Positions 9,746 through 22,450 of a stretch of 64,000 nucleotides of DNA are shown piece by piece. Where the stretch lies: assembly GCA_963932465.1 (NCBI GenBank), contig OZ010787.1, positions 12,149,284 to 12,213,283 on the forward strand, in the 5' to 3' direction. This DNA is from Maratus speciosus. Its lineage: Eukaryota > Arthropoda > Arachnida > Araneae > Salticidae. Position 1 is the first letter of the stretch. Each line of letters starts with the position of its first letter. The notes under the pieces were generated by a model, which ran no database searches, had not been told where the DNA came from, and saw nothing but the letters and a program-made list of their open reading frames with translations. Made by a program: the position numbers and the translations under genes.

Positions 9746-9775
9746 ATTTATTCGCTCAGTTGGTAATATTAAATT

Positions 9776-9877
9776 CATGAAAAAAAAAAAAAAAGTTACT
9801 GAAGTGTTTAAAAATATTCATTTCTGTCTCAAACATTTACTTATTCATCTCTCACAAAAAAGGATTGTAATATTAAT
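9776..9877. other. Spacer between palindrome and satellite
   Basis: About 100 bases with a 15-A run at about 9780-9794. No satellite similarity is visible until about 9878. Confidence 0.5.
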
Positions 9878-10689
9878 GAAAAATCGTGAATTTTCTCGAT
9901 TAGGAGGGGGAAAATCTCAAAGTTTGTTGATTCACAGAAAAATAGTGAACTTCGTCGATCAGGTGCGGGAAAAAAAGGGAATTTTGTTGAACGGGTGTAG
10001 AAAAATCGTGAATTTTTGTGATTAGGAGTGGGAAAATCTCAAATTTCGTTGGTTCACACAAAAATAGTGAACTTCGTTAATCAGGCACGGAAAAAAGGGG
10101 AATTTCGTCAATCAGGTGTGAAAAAATAGCGAATTTCATTGGTCGGGTAGGAAAAAATGGCGAATTTAGTCAATTAGGCGTTGAAAAATAGCGAATTTGT
10201 TTGATCAAGCATGAAAAAATTGCGAATTTTGTCGATAATGTGCAGAAAAATAGTGAATTTTGTCAATCCGGTGTGAAAAAACAGCGAATTTTGTTGATAA
10301 TGTGCGGAAAAATAGAAAAATAGTGAATTTTGTCAATCGGGTGTGAAAAAACAGCAAATTTTGTCAATTGGGTGTGGAAAAATTGTGAATTTTGTCAATG
10401 TGCAGCGGGAAAAAATCACAAATTCCGTCAGTCAGTTGAGATCATGAATTTCGTCGATACGGCGTGAAAAAATCGTGAATTTTGTTGTTTAGAAGTAGAA
10501 AAATCTCAAATTTTGTTGATTCACAGAAAAATAGCGAACTTCATTAATCAGGCACAGGAAAAAAGGGAATTTTGTCAATCGGGTGTGAAAAAATAGCAAA
10601 TCCCATTCGTCGGGTTGGAAAAACTGGCGAATTTATTCAATCAGGTGTGGAAAAAAAGCGAAACTGTTTGATCAGCACGAAAAAATTGT
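9878..10689. repeat. Diverged left margin of the satellite
   Basis: Monomers are recognisable from the GAAAAATCGTGAATTTT at ~9881 onwards but differ much more from the consensus than anywhere else (for example GTTGAACGGGTGTAG, TCGATTAGGAGGGGG and AATTTTTGTGATTAGG). Unit order is irregular at first and becomes regular by about 10400. This is the expected appearance of an array edge that is out of reach of homogenisation. Confidence 0.85.
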
Positions 10690-13600
10690 GAATTTTGTCG
10701 ATAATGTGCGGAAAAATTGAAAAATAGTGAATTTTGTCAATCGGGTGTGCAAAACAGAGGAATTTGTCCATTAGGTGTGGAAAAAATGTGAATTTTGTCA
10801 ATGTGCAGCGGGAAAAAAATTACAAATTCCGTTAGTCAGTTGAGATCGTGAATTTCGTCGATCGGGCGTGGAAAAATTGTGGATTTTGTTGTTTAGAAGT
10901 AGAAAATTATGTTGATTCACAGAAAAATAGCAAACTTCGTTAATCAGGTGCAGATAAAAAGGGAATTTTGTCAATTGGGTGTGAAAAAATAGCAAATCTC
11001 ATTGGTCGGGTAGGTAAAAATGGCAAATTTAGTCAATCAGGTGTGGAAAAATAGCAAATTTGTTTGATCAGGCACGAAAAAATTGCGAATTTTGTCGATA
11101 ATGTGCGCGAAAATTGAAAAATAATGAATTTTTACAATCGGGTGTGAAAAAACAGAGGATTTTGTCTATCAGGTGTGGAAAAATTGTGACTTTTGTCAAT
11201 GTGCAGCGGGAAAAAATCACAAATTCCGTCAGTCAGTTGAGATCATGAATTTCGTCGATACGGCGTGAAAAAATCGTGAATTTTGTTGTTTAGAAGTAGA
11301 AAAATCTCAAATTTTGTTGATTCACAGAAAAATAGGGAATTTTGTCAATCGGGTGTGAAAAAATAGCAAATTCCATTGGTTGGGTAGGAAAAAATGGCAT
11401 ATTTACTCAATCAGGTGTAGAAAAATAGCGAATTTGTTTGATCAAGCACGAAAAAATTGCAAATTTTGCCGATAATGTGCGGAAAAATTGAAAAATAGTG
11501 AATTTTGTCAATCGGGTGTGAAAAAACAGTGAATTTTGTCAATTGGGTGTGGAAAAATTATGAATTTTGTCAATGTGTAGCGGGAAAAAATCACAAATTC
11601 CGTCAGTCAGTTGAGATCATGAATTTCGTCGATCCGGCGTGAAAAAATCGTGAATCCAATTAGTTGGGTAGGAAAAAATGGCGAATTTAGTCAATCAGGC
11701 GTGGAAAAATAGCAAATTTGTTTTATCAGGCACGAAAAAATTGCGAATTTTGTCGATAATGTGCGGAAAAATTTAAAAATAGTGAATTTTGTCAATCGGG
11801 TGTGAAAAAATAGCAAATCCCATTGGTCGAGTGAGAAAAAATGTTGAATTTAGTCAATCAGGCGTGGAAAAATAGCAAATTTGTTTGATCAGGCACGAAA
11901 AAATTGCGAATATTGTCGATAATGTGCGGAAAAATTGAAAAATAGTGAATTTTGTCAATCGGGTGTGAAAAAACAGAGGATTTTGTCTATTGGATGAGGA
12001 AAACTTGTGAATTTTGTCAATGTGCAGCGGGAAAAAATCACAAATTCCGTCAGCCAGTTGAGATCGTGATTTTCGTGGATCCGGCGTGAAAAAATCGTGA
12101 ATTTTGTTGTTTAGAAGTAGAAAAATCTCAAATTTTGTTGATTCACAGAAAAATAGCAAACTTCATTAATCAGGCACAGAAAAAAAGGGAATTTTGTGAA
12201 TCGGGTGTGAAAAAATAGCAAATCCCATTCTTTGGGTAGGAAAAAATGGCGAATTTAGTCAATCAGGCGTGGAAAAATAGCAAATTTGTTTGATCAGGCA
12301 CGAAAAAATTGCGAATATTGTCGATAATGTGCGGAAAAATTGAAAAATAGTGAATTTTGTCAATCGGGTGTGAAAAAACAGAGGATTTTGTCTATTGGGT
12401 GAGGAAAACTTGTGAATTTTGTCAATGTGCAGCGGGAAAAAATCACAAAATCCGTCAGTCAGTTGAGATCATGAATTTCGTCGATACGGCGTGAAAAAAT
12501 CGTGAATTTTGTTGTTTAGAAGTAGAAAAATCTCAAATTTTGTTGATTCACAGAAAAATAGCAAACTTCATTAACACTAGAACGGCGGCGAGGGGTCATT
12601 TTGACCCTTGCCGAATGAAAACATTTCGATTCGAACCAGAATTTGTTTTATAATATAAGATTAAACTATGCTGAACAAAAATACCTTAAATAAATAAGTT
12701 AAATAGTTCTAAATAAAAATTCTGATGTGAAATATTTTTATAAAACTTGAGCAAAATTTCCCGCCGTTCTAGTTTTAATCAGGCACAGAAAAAAAGGGAA
12801 TTTTGTGAATCGGGTGTGAAAAAATAGCAAATCCCATTCGTTGGGTAGGAAAAAATGGCGAATTTAGTCAATCAGGCGTGGAAAAATAGCAAATTTGTTT
12901 GATCAGGCACGAAAAAATTGCGAATATTGTCGATAATGTGCGGAAAATTTGAAAAATAGTGAATTTTGTCAATCGGGTGTGAAAAAACAGAGGATTTTGC
13001 CTATTGGGTGCGGAAAACTTGTGAATTTTGTCAATGTGCAGCGGAAAAAAAATCATAAATTCCGTCAGCCAGTTGAGATCATGAATTTGGTCGATACGGC
13101 GTGAAAAAATCATGAATTTTGTTGTTTAGAAGTAGAAAAATCTCAAATTTTGTTGATTCACAAAAAAATAGCAAACTTCATTAATCAGGCACAGAAAAAA
13201 AGGGAATTTTGTCAATCGGTTGTGAAAAATTAGCAAATCCCATTGGTCGGGTAGGAAAAAATGGCATATTTAGTCAATCAGGTGTGGAAAAATAGCGAAT
13301 TTGTTTGATCAGGCACGAAAAAATTGCGAATTTTAACGATAATGTGCGCGAAAATTGAAAAATAATGAATTTTGTCAATCGGGTGTGAAAAAACAGTGAA
13401 TTTTGTCAATTGGGTGTGGAAAAATTGTGAATATTGTCAATGTGCAGCGGGAAAAAATCACAAATTCCGTCAGTCAGTTGAGATCATGAATTTCGTCGAT
13501 ACGGCGTGAAAAAATCATGAATTTTGTTGTTTAGAAGTAGAAAAATCTCAAATTTTGTTGATTCACAGAAAAATAGGGAATTTTGTCAATCGGGTGTGAA

Positions 13601-13702
13601 AATATAGCAAATTCCATTGGTCGGGTAGGAAAAAATGGCATATTTACTCAATCAGGTGTAGAAAAATAGCGAATTTGTTTCATCAAGCACGAAAAAATTG
13701 CG
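10690..13702. repeat. 3,013-bp higher-order repeat, copy 1
   Basis: Offset 3,013 to the next copy holds for several landmarks: the AAATTACAAATTCCG variant at ~10815 and 13828, the MITE at 12575 and 15588, and unit ends at 11854/14867 and 12868/15881. The copy contains 374- and 405-bp units and one MITE. Confidence 0.85.
12575..12774. mobile_element. piggyBac-type MITE, copy 1
   Basis: A 200-bp element flanked by TTAA at 12571-12574 and 12775-12778. Terminal inverted repeats are CACTAGAACGGCGG on the left and CCGCCGTTCTAGT on the right; the final G of the right end is T in this copy. A subterminal near-palindrome GGGTCATTTTGACCC follows the left end. TTAA duplication with such ends is the hallmark of the piggyBac superfamily. 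The interior is AT-rich with no coding capacity, so it would need a transposase from elsewhere. The insertion lies within the optional thirteenth monomer (TTCATTAATCAGG), which has a single TTAA. Confidence 0.9.
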
Positions 13703-16700
13703 AATTTTGCCGATAATGTGCGGAAAAATTGAAAAATAGTGAATTTTGTCAATCGGGTGTGAAAAAACAGAGGAATTTGTCCATTAGGTGTGGAAAAAAT
13801 GTGAATTTTGTCAATGTGCAGCGGGAAAAAAATTACAAATTCCGTCAGTCAGTTGAGATCGTGAATTTCGTCGATCGGGCGTGGAAAAATTGTGGATTTT
13901 GTTGTTTAGAAGTAGATAATTATGTTGATTCACAGAAAAATAGCAAACTTCGTTAATCAGGTGCAGATAAAAAGGGAATTTTGTCAATTGGGTGTGAAAA
14001 AATAGCAAATCTCATTGGTCGGGTAGGTAAAAATGGCAAATTTAGTCAATCAGGTGTGGAAAAATAGCAAATTTGTTTGATCAGGCACGAAAAAATTGCG
14101 AATTTTGTCGATAATGTGCGCGAAAATTGAAAAATAATGAATTTTGTCAATCGGGTGTGAAAAAACAGAGGATTTTGTCTATCAGGTGTGGAAAAATTGT
14201 GACTTTTGTCAATGTGCAGCGGGAAAAAATCACAAATTCCGTCAGTCAGTTGAGATCATGAATTTCGTCGATACGGCGTGAAAAAATCATGAATTTTGTT
14301 GTTTAGAAGTAGAAAAATCTCAAATTTTGTTGATTCACAGAAAAATAGGGAATTTTGTCAATCGGGTGTGAAAAAATAGCAAATACCATTGGTTGGGTAG
14401 GAAAAAATGGCATATTTACTCAATCAGGTGTAGAAAAATAGCGAATTTGTTTGATCAAGCACGAAAAAATTGCGAATTTTGCCGATTATGTGCGGAAAAA
14501 TTGAAAAATAGTGAATTTTGTCAATCGGGTGTGAAAAAACAGTGAATTTTGTCAATTGGGTGTGGAAAAATTATGAATTTTGTCAATGTGTAGCAGGAAA
14601 AAATCACAAATTCCGTCAGTCAGTTGAGATCATGAATTTCGTCGATCCGGCGTGAAAAAATCGTGAATCCAATTAGTTGGGTAGGAAAAAATGGCGAATT
14701 TAGTCAATCAGGCGTGGAAAAATAGCAAATTTGTTTTATCAGGCACGAAAAAATTGCGAATTTTGTCGATAATGTGCGGAAAAATTGAAAAATAGTGAAT
14801 TTTGTCAATCGGGTGTGAAAAAATAGCAAATCCCATTGGTCGGGTGAGAAAAAATGTTGAATTTAGTCAATCAGGCGTGGAAAAATAGCAAATTTGTTTG
14901 ATCAGGCACAAAAAAATTGCGAATATTGTCGATAATGTGCGGAAAAATTGAAAAATAGTGAATTTTGTCAATCGGGTGTGAAAAAACAGAGGATTTTGTC
15001 TATTGGATGAGGAAAACTTGTGAATTTTGTCAATGTGCAGCGGGAAAAAATCACAAATTCCGTCAGCCAGTTGAGATCGTGATTTTCGTGGATCCGGCGT
15101 GAAAAAATCGTGAATTTTGTTGTTTAGAAGTAGAAAAATCTCAAATTTTGTTGATTCACAGAAAAATAGCAAACTTCATTAATCAGGCACAGAAAAAAAG
15201 GGAATTTTGTGAATCGGGTGTGAAAAAATAGCAAATCCCATTCTTTGGGTAGGAAAAAATGGCGAATTTAGTCAATCAGGCGTGGAAAAATAGCAAATTT
15301 GTTTGATCAGGCACGAAAAAATTGCGAATATTGTCGATAATGTGCGGAAAAATTGAAAAATAGTGAATTTTGTCAATCGGGTGTGAAAAAACAGAGGATT
15401 TTGAGTATTGGGTGAGGAAAACTTGTGAATTTTGTCAATGTGCAGCGGAAAAAAATCACAAATTCCGTCAGCCAGTTGAGATCGTGAATTTCGTCGATCC
15501 GGCGTGAAAAAATCGTGAATTTTGTTGTTTAGAAGTAGAAAAATCTCAAATTTTGTTGATTCACAGAAAAATAGCAAACTTCATTAACACTAGAACGGTG
15601 GCGAGGGGTCATTTTGACCCTTGCCGAATGAAAACATTTCGATTCGAACCAGAATTTGTTTTATAATATAAGATTAAACTATGCTGAACAAAAATACCTT
15701 AAATAAATAAGTTAAATAGTTCTAAATAAAAATTCTGATGTAAAATATTTTTATAAAACTTGAGCAAAATTTCCCGCCGTTCTAGTTTTAATCAGGCACA
15801 GAAAAAAAGGGAATTTTGTGAATCGGGTGTGAAAAAATAGCAAATCCCATTCGTTGGGTAGGAAAAAATGGCGAATTTAGTCAATCAGGCGTGGAAAAAT
15901 AGCAAATTTGTTTGATCAGGCACGAAAAAATTGCGAATATTGTCGATAATGTGCGGAAAATTTGAAAAATAGTGAATTTTGTCAATCGGGTGTGAAAAAA
16001 CAGAGGATTTTGTCTATTGGGTGCGGAAAACTTGTGAATTTTGTCAATGTGCAGCGGAAAAAAAATCACAAATTCCGTCAGCCAGTTGAGATCATGAATT
16101 TCGTCGATACGGCGTGAAAAAATCATGAATTTTGTTGTTTAGAAGTAGAAAAATCTCAAATTTTGTTGATTCACAAAAAATAGCAAACTTCATTAATCAG
16201 GCACAGAAAAAAAGGGAATTTTGTCAATCGGTTGTGAAAAAATAGCAAATCCCATTGGTCGGGTAGGAAAAAATGGCATATTTAGTCAATCAGGTGTGGA
16301 AAAATAGCGAATTTGTTTGATCAGGCACGAAAAAATTGCGAATTTTAACGATAATGTGCGCGAAAATTGAAAAATAATGAATTTTGTCAATCGGGTGTGA
16401 AAAAACAGTGAATTTTGTCAATTGGGTGTGGAAAAATTGTGAATATTGTCAATGTGCAGCGGGAAAAAATCACAAATTCCGTCAGTCAGTTGAGATTATG
16501 AATTTCGTCGATACGGCGTGAAAAAATCATGAATTTTGTTGTTTAGAAGTAGAAAAATCTCAAATTTTGTTGATTCACAGAAAAATAGGGAATTTTGTCA
16601 ATCGGGTGTGAAAAAATAGCAAATTCCATTGGTCGGGTAGGAAAAAATGGCATATTTACTCAATCAGGTGTAGAAAAATAGCGAATTTGTTTCATCAAGC

Positions 16701-16715
16701 ACGAAAAAATTGCGA
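13703..16715. repeat. 3,013-bp higher-order repeat, copy 2
   Basis: Collinear with copy 1 at offset 3,013 through the MITE. Differences are scattered single bases, for example GATAATTATG near 13915 against GAAAATTATG. The block beginning at 13703 recurs as a phase marker at 19771, 26281, 27458, 31006, 36353, about 51105 and about 57645. Confidence 0.85.
15588..15787. mobile_element. piggyBac-type MITE, copy 2
   Basis: 200 bp with TTAA on both sides. The left end reads CACTAGAACGGTGG (C to T), shared only with copy 4, which is 6,068 bp downstream. The right end has the same terminal G-to-T change as copy 1. A private change GATGTAAAAT replaces GATGTGAAAT. Confidence 0.9.
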
Positions 16716-19700
16716 ATTTTGCCGATAATGTGCGGAAAAATTGAAAAATAGTGAATTTTGTCAATCGGGTGTGAAAAAACAGAGGAATTTGTCCATTAGG
16801 TGTGGAAAAAATGTGAATTTTGTCAATGTGCAGCGGGAAAAAATCACAAATTCCGTCAGTCAGTTGAGATCATGAATTTCGTCGATCCGGCGTGAAAAAA
16901 TCGTGAATCCAATTAGTTGGGTAGGAAAAAATGGCGAATTTAGTCAATCAGGCGTGGAAAAATAGCAAATTTGTTTTATCAGGCACGAAAAAATTGCGAA
17001 TTTTGTCGATAATGTGCGGAAAAATTGAAAAATAGTGAATTTTGTCAATCGGGTGTGAAAAAATAGCAAATCCCATTGGTCGGGTGAGAAAAAATGTTGA
17101 ATTTAGTCAATCAGGCGTGGAAAAATAGCAAATTTGTTTGATCAGGCACAAAAAAATTGCGAATATTGTCGATAATGTGCGGAAAAATTGAAAAATAGTG
17201 AATTTTGTCAATCGGGTGTGAAAAAACAGAGGATTTTGTCTATTGGATGAGGAAAACTTGTGAATTTTGTCAATGTGCAGCGGGAAAATATCACAAATTC
17301 CGTCAGCCAGTTGAGATCGTGATTTTCGTGGATCCGGCGTGAAAAAATCGTGAATTTTGTTGTTTAGAAGTAGAAAAATCTCAAATTTTGTTGATTCACA
17401 GAAAAATAGCAAACTTCATTAATCAGGCACAGAAAAAAAGGGAATTTTGTGAATCGGGTGTGAAAAAATGGCAAATCCCATTTTTTGGGTAGGAAAAAAT
17501 GGCGAATTTAGTCAATCAGGTGTGGAAAAATAGCAAATTTGTTTGATCAGGCACGAAAAAATTGCGAATTTTGTCGATAATGTGCGCGAAAATTGAAAAA
17601 TAATGAATTTTTACAATCGGGTGTGAAAAAACAGAGGATTTTGTCTATCAGGTGTGGAAAAATTGTGACTTTTGTCAATGTGCAGCGGGAAAAAATCACA
17701 AATTCCGTCAGTCAGTTGAGATCATGAATTTCGTCGATACGGCGTGAAAAAATCATGAATTTTGTTGTTTAGAAGTAGAAAAATCTCAAATTTTGTTGAT
17801 TCACAGAAAAATAGGGAATTTTGTCAATCGGGTGTGAAAAAATAGCAAATTCCATTGGTTGGGTAGGAAAAAATGGCATATTTACTCAATCAGGTGTAGA
17901 AAAATAGCGAATTTGTTTGATCAAGCACGAAAAAATTGCGAATTTTGCCGATAATGTGCGGAAAAATTGAAAAATAGTGAATTTTGTCAATCGGGTGTGA
18001 AAAAACAGTGAATTTTGTCAATTGGGTGTGGAAAAATTATGAATTTTGTCAATGTGTAGCGGGAAAAAATCACAAATTCCGTCAGTCAGTTGAGATCATG
18101 AATTTCGTCGATCCGGCGTGAAAAAATCGTGAATCCAATTAGTTGGGTAGGAAAAAATGGCAAATTTAGTCAATCAGGCGTGGAAAAATAGCAAATTTGT
18201 TTTATCAGGCACGAAAAAATTGCGAATTTTGTCGATAATGTGCGGAAAAATTTAAAAATAGTGAATTTTGTCAATCGGGTGTGAAAAAATAGCAAATCCC
18301 ATTGGTCGGGTGAGAAAAAATGTTGAATTTAGTCAATCAGGCGTGGAAAAATAGCAAATTTGTTTGATCAGGCACGAAAAAATTGCGAATATTGTCGATA
18401 ATGTGCGGAAAAATTGAAAAATAGTGAATTTTGTCAATCGGGTGTGAAAAAACAGAGGATTTTGTCTATTGGGTGAGGAAAACTTGTGAATTTTGTCAAT
18501 GTGCAGCGGAAAAAAATCACAAATTCCGTCAGCCAGTTGAGATCGTGAATTTCGTCGATCCGGCGTGAAAAAATCGTGAATTTTGTTGTTTAGAAGTAGA
18601 AAAATCTCAAATTTTGTTGATTCACAGAAAAATAGCAAACTTCATTAACACTAGAACGGCGGCGAGGGGTCATTTTGACCCTTGCCGAATGAAAACATTT
18701 CGATTCGAACCAGAATTTGTTTTATAATATAAGATTAAACTATGCTGAACAAAAATACCTTAAATAAATAAGTTAAATAGTTCTAAATAAAAATTCTGAT
18801 GTGAAATATTTTTATAAAACTTGAGCAAAATTTCCCGCCGTTCTAGTTTTAATCAGGCACAGAAAAAAAGGGAATTTTGTGAATCGGGTGTGAAAAAATA
18901 GCAAATCCCATTCGTTGGGTAGGAAAAAATGGCGAATTTAGTCAATCAGGCGTGGAAAATAGCAAATTTGTTTGATCAGGCACGAAAAAATTGCGAATAT
19001 TGTCGATAATGTGCGGAAAATTTGAAAAATAGTGAATTTTGTCAATCGGGTGTGAAAAAACAGAGGATTTTGTCTATTGGGTGCGGAAAACTTGTGAATT
19101 TTGTCAATGTGCAGCGGAAAAAATCATAAATTCCGTCAGCCAGTTGAGATCATGAATTTCGTCGATACGGCGTGAAAAAATCATGAATTTTGTTGTTTAG
19201 AAGTAGAAAAATCTCAAATTTTGTTGATTCACAAAAAATAGCAAACTTCATTAATCAGGCACAGAAAAAAAGGGAATTTTGTCAATCGGTGTGAAAATTA
19301 GCAAATCCCATTGGTCGGGTAGGAAAAAATGGCATATTTAGTCAATCAGGTGTGGAAAAATAGCGAATTTGTTTGATCAGGCACGAAAAAATTGCGAATT
19401 TTAACGATAATGTGCGCGAAAATTGAAAAATAATGAATTTTGTCAATCGGGTGTGAAAAAACAGTGAATTTTGTCAATTGGGTGTGGAAAAATTGTGAAT
19501 ATTGTCAATGTGCAGCGGGAAAAAATCACAAATTCCGTCAGTCAGTTGAGATCATGAATTTCGTCGATACGGCGTGAAAAAATCATGAATTTTGTTGTTT
19601 AGAAGTAGAAAAATCTCAAATTTTGTTGATTCACAGAAAAATAGGGAATTTTGTCAATCGGGTGTGAAAATATAGCAAATTCCATTGGTCGGGTAGGAAA

Positions 19701-19770
19701 AAATGGCATATTTACTCAATCAGGTGTAGAAAAATAGCGAATTTGTTTCATCAAGCACGAAAAAATTGCG
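16716..19770. repeat. Third ~3-kb block, with a 773-bp deletion and a 1,226-bp duplication
   Basis: It starts like 13703 but the AAATTACAAATTCCG block and what follows are missing: the landmark at 14867 recurs at 17107, offset 2,240 instead of 3,013. A 1,226-bp segment is then present twice (17107 and 18333 landmarks). From 13703 to 19771, copies 2 and 3 together form a 6,068-bp period. Confidence 0.75.
18649..18848. mobile_element. piggyBac-type MITE, copy 3
   Basis: 200 bp, TTAA on both sides, left end CACTAGAACGGCGG, right end CTAGTT with the terminal G-to-T change. By eye identical or nearly so to copies 1 and 5. Confidence 0.9.
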
Positions 19771-22450
19771 AATTTTGCCGATAATGTGCGGAAAAATTGA
19801 AAAATAGTGAATTTTGTCAATCGGGTGTGAAAAAACAGAGGAATTTGTCCATTAGGTGTGGAAAAAATGTGAATTTTGTCAATGTGCAGCGGGAAAAAAT
19901 TACAAATTCCGTCAGTCAGTTGAGATCGTGAATTTCGTCGATCGGGCGTGGAAAAATTGTGGATTTTGTTGTTTAGAAGTAGAAAATTATGTTGATTCAC
20001 AGAAAAATAGCAAACTTCGTTAATCAGGTGCAGATAAAAAGGGAATTTTGTCAATTGGGTGTGAAAAAATAGCAAATCTCATTGGTCGGGTAGGTAAAAA
20101 TGGCAAATTTAGTCAATCAGGTGTGGAAAAATAGCAAATTTGTTTGATCAGGCACGAAAAAATTGCGAATTTTGTCGATAATGTGCGCGAAAATTGAAAA
20201 ATAATGAATTTTGTCAATCGGGTGTGAAAAAACAGAGGATTTTGTCTATCAGGTGTGGAAAAATTGTGACTTTTGTCAATGTGCAGCGGGAAAAAATCAC
20301 AAATTCCGTCAGTCAGTTGAGATCATGAATTTCGTCGATACGGCGTGAAAAAATCATGAATTTTGTTGTTTAGAAGTAGAAAAATCTCAAATTTTGTTGA
20401 TTCACAGAAAAATAGGGAATTTTGTCAATCGGGTGTGAAAAAATAGCAAATACCATTGGTTGGGTAGGAAAAAATGGCATATTTACTCAATCAGGTGTAG
20501 AAAAATAGCGAATTTGTTTGATCAAGCACGAAAAAATTGCGAATTTTGCGATTATGTGCGGAAAAATTGAAAAAATAGTGAATTTTGTCAATCGGGTGTG
20601 AAAAAACAGTGAATTTTGTCAATTGGGTGTGGAAAAATTATGAATTTTGTCAATGTGTAGCAGGAAAATATCACAAATTCCGTCAGTCAGTTGAGATCAT
20701 GAATTTCGTCGATCCGGCGTGAAAAAATCGTGAATCCAATTAGTTGGGTAGGAAAAAATGGCGAATTTAGTCAATCAGGCGTGGAAAAATAGCAAATTTG
20801 TTTTATCAGGCACGAAAAAATTGCGAATTTGTCGATAATGTGCGGAAAAATTGAAAAATAGTGAATTTTGTCAATCGGGTGTGAAAAAATAGCAAATCCC
20901 ATTGGTCGGGTGAGAAAAAATGTTGAATTTAGTCAATCAGGCGTGGAAAATAGCAAATTTGTTTGATCAGGCACAAAAAAATTGCGAATATTGTCGATAA
21001 TGTGCGGAAAAATTGAAAAATAGTGAATTTTGTCAATCGGGTGTGAAAAAAACAGAGGATTTTGTCTATTGGATGAGGAAAACTTGTGAATTTTGTCAAT
21101 GTGCAGCGGGAAAAATCACAAATTCCGTCAGCCAGTTGAGATCGTGATTTTCGTGGATCCGGCGTGAAAAAATCGTGAATTTTGTTGTTTAGAAGTAGAA
21201 AAATCTCAAATTTTGTTGATTCACAGAAAATAGCAAACTTCATTAATCAGGCACAGAAAAAAAAGGGAATTTTGTGAATCGGGTGTGAAAAAAATAGCAA
21301 ATCCCATTCTTTGGGTAGGAAAAATGGCGAATTTAGTCAATCAGGCGTGGAAAAATAGCAAATTTGTTTGATCAGGCACGAAAAAATTGCGAATATTGTC
21401 GATAATGTGCGGAAAAATTGAAAAATAGTGAATTTTGTCAATCGGGTGTGAAAAAACAGAGGATTTTGAGTATTGGGTGAGGGAAAACTTGTGAATTTTG
21501 TCAATGTGCAGCGGAAAAAAATCACAAATTCCGTCAGCCAGTTGAGATCGTGAATTTCGTCGATCCGGCGTGAAAAAAATCGTGAATTTTGTTGTTTAGA
21601 AAGTAGAAAAATCTCAAATTTTGTTGATTCACAGAAAAATAGCAAACTTCATTAACACTAGAACGGTGGCGAGGGTCATTTTGACCCTTGCCGAATGAAA
21701 ACATTTCGATTCGAACCAGAATTTGTTTTATAATATAAGATTAAACTATGCTGAACAAAAATACCTTAAATAAATAAGTTAAATAGTTCTAAATAAAAAT
21801 TCTGATGTGAAATATTTTTATAAAACTTGAGCAAAATTTCCCGCCGTTCTAGTTTTAATCAGGCACAGAAAAAAAGGGAATTTTGTGAATCGGGTGTGAA
21901 AAAATAGCAAATCCCATTCGTTGGGTAGGAAAAAATGGCGAATTTAGTCAATCAGGCGTGGAAAAATAGCAAATTTGTTTGATCAGGCACGAAAAATTGC
22001 GAATATTGTCGATAATGTGCGGAAAATTTGAAAAATAGTGAATTTTGTCAATCGGGTGTGAAAAAACAGAGGATTTTGTCTATTGGGTGCGGAAAACTTG
22101 TGAATTTTGTCAATGTGCAGCGGAAAAAAATCACAAATTCCGTCAGCCAGTTGAGATCATGAATTTCGTCGATACGGCGTGAAAAAATCATGAATTTTGT
22201 TGTTTAGAAGTAGAAAAATCTCAAATTTTGTTGATTCACAAAAAATAGCAAACTTCATTAATCAGGCACAGAAAAAAGGGAATTTTGTCAATCGGTTGTG
22301 AAAAATAGCAAATCCATTGGTCGGGTAGGAAAAAATGGCATATTAGTCAATCAGGTGTGGAAAAATAGCGAATTTGTTTGATCAGGCACGAAAAAATTGC
22401 GAATTTTAACGATAATGTGCGCGAAAATTGAAAAATAATGAATTTTGTCA
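19771..22450. repeat. Second copy of the 6,068-bp period, first part, rich in 1-base indels
   Basis: Collinear with 13703-16380 at offset 6,068 (MITE 15588 to 21656). Many homopolymers are one base shorter or longer than in every other copy (for example at ~20547, 20828, 21040, 21230, 21325, 21570, 21600 and 21675), which breaks frames and alignments here more than elsewhere. Confidence 0.75.
21656..21854. mobile_element. piggyBac-type MITE, copy 4
   Basis: 199 bp, TTAA on both sides. The left end reads CACTAGAACGGTGG as in copy 2. GAGGGTCATT lacks one G compared with all other copies, in the region where other homopolymers are also one base off. The right end is CTAGTT. Confidence 0.9.

Larger units (their letters stand above)
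9521..9775. repeat. ~255-bp palindrome with tRNA-like arms
   Basis: The left arm (about 9521-9647) and right arm (about 9655-9775) are reverse complements with roughly 85-90 percent identity around a loop of fewer than 10 bases (CGGAGTGAA). The GAGCGAAAAAATGCC end on the left corresponds to GGGCATTTATTCGCTC on the right, and CAACCAGTGAACATAT pairs with ATATGCTCACCGGTTG at the centre. Each arm contains a 71-nt tRNA-like sequence, on opposite strands. The palindrome ends about 100 bases before the satellite begins. Confidence 0.7.

Noticed and set aside
9717..10025. 102-codon + strand open frame across the palindrome and satellite edge
   Set aside because: It joins tRNA-like sequence, a poly-A run and the first satellite monomers, which is not a plausible gene.
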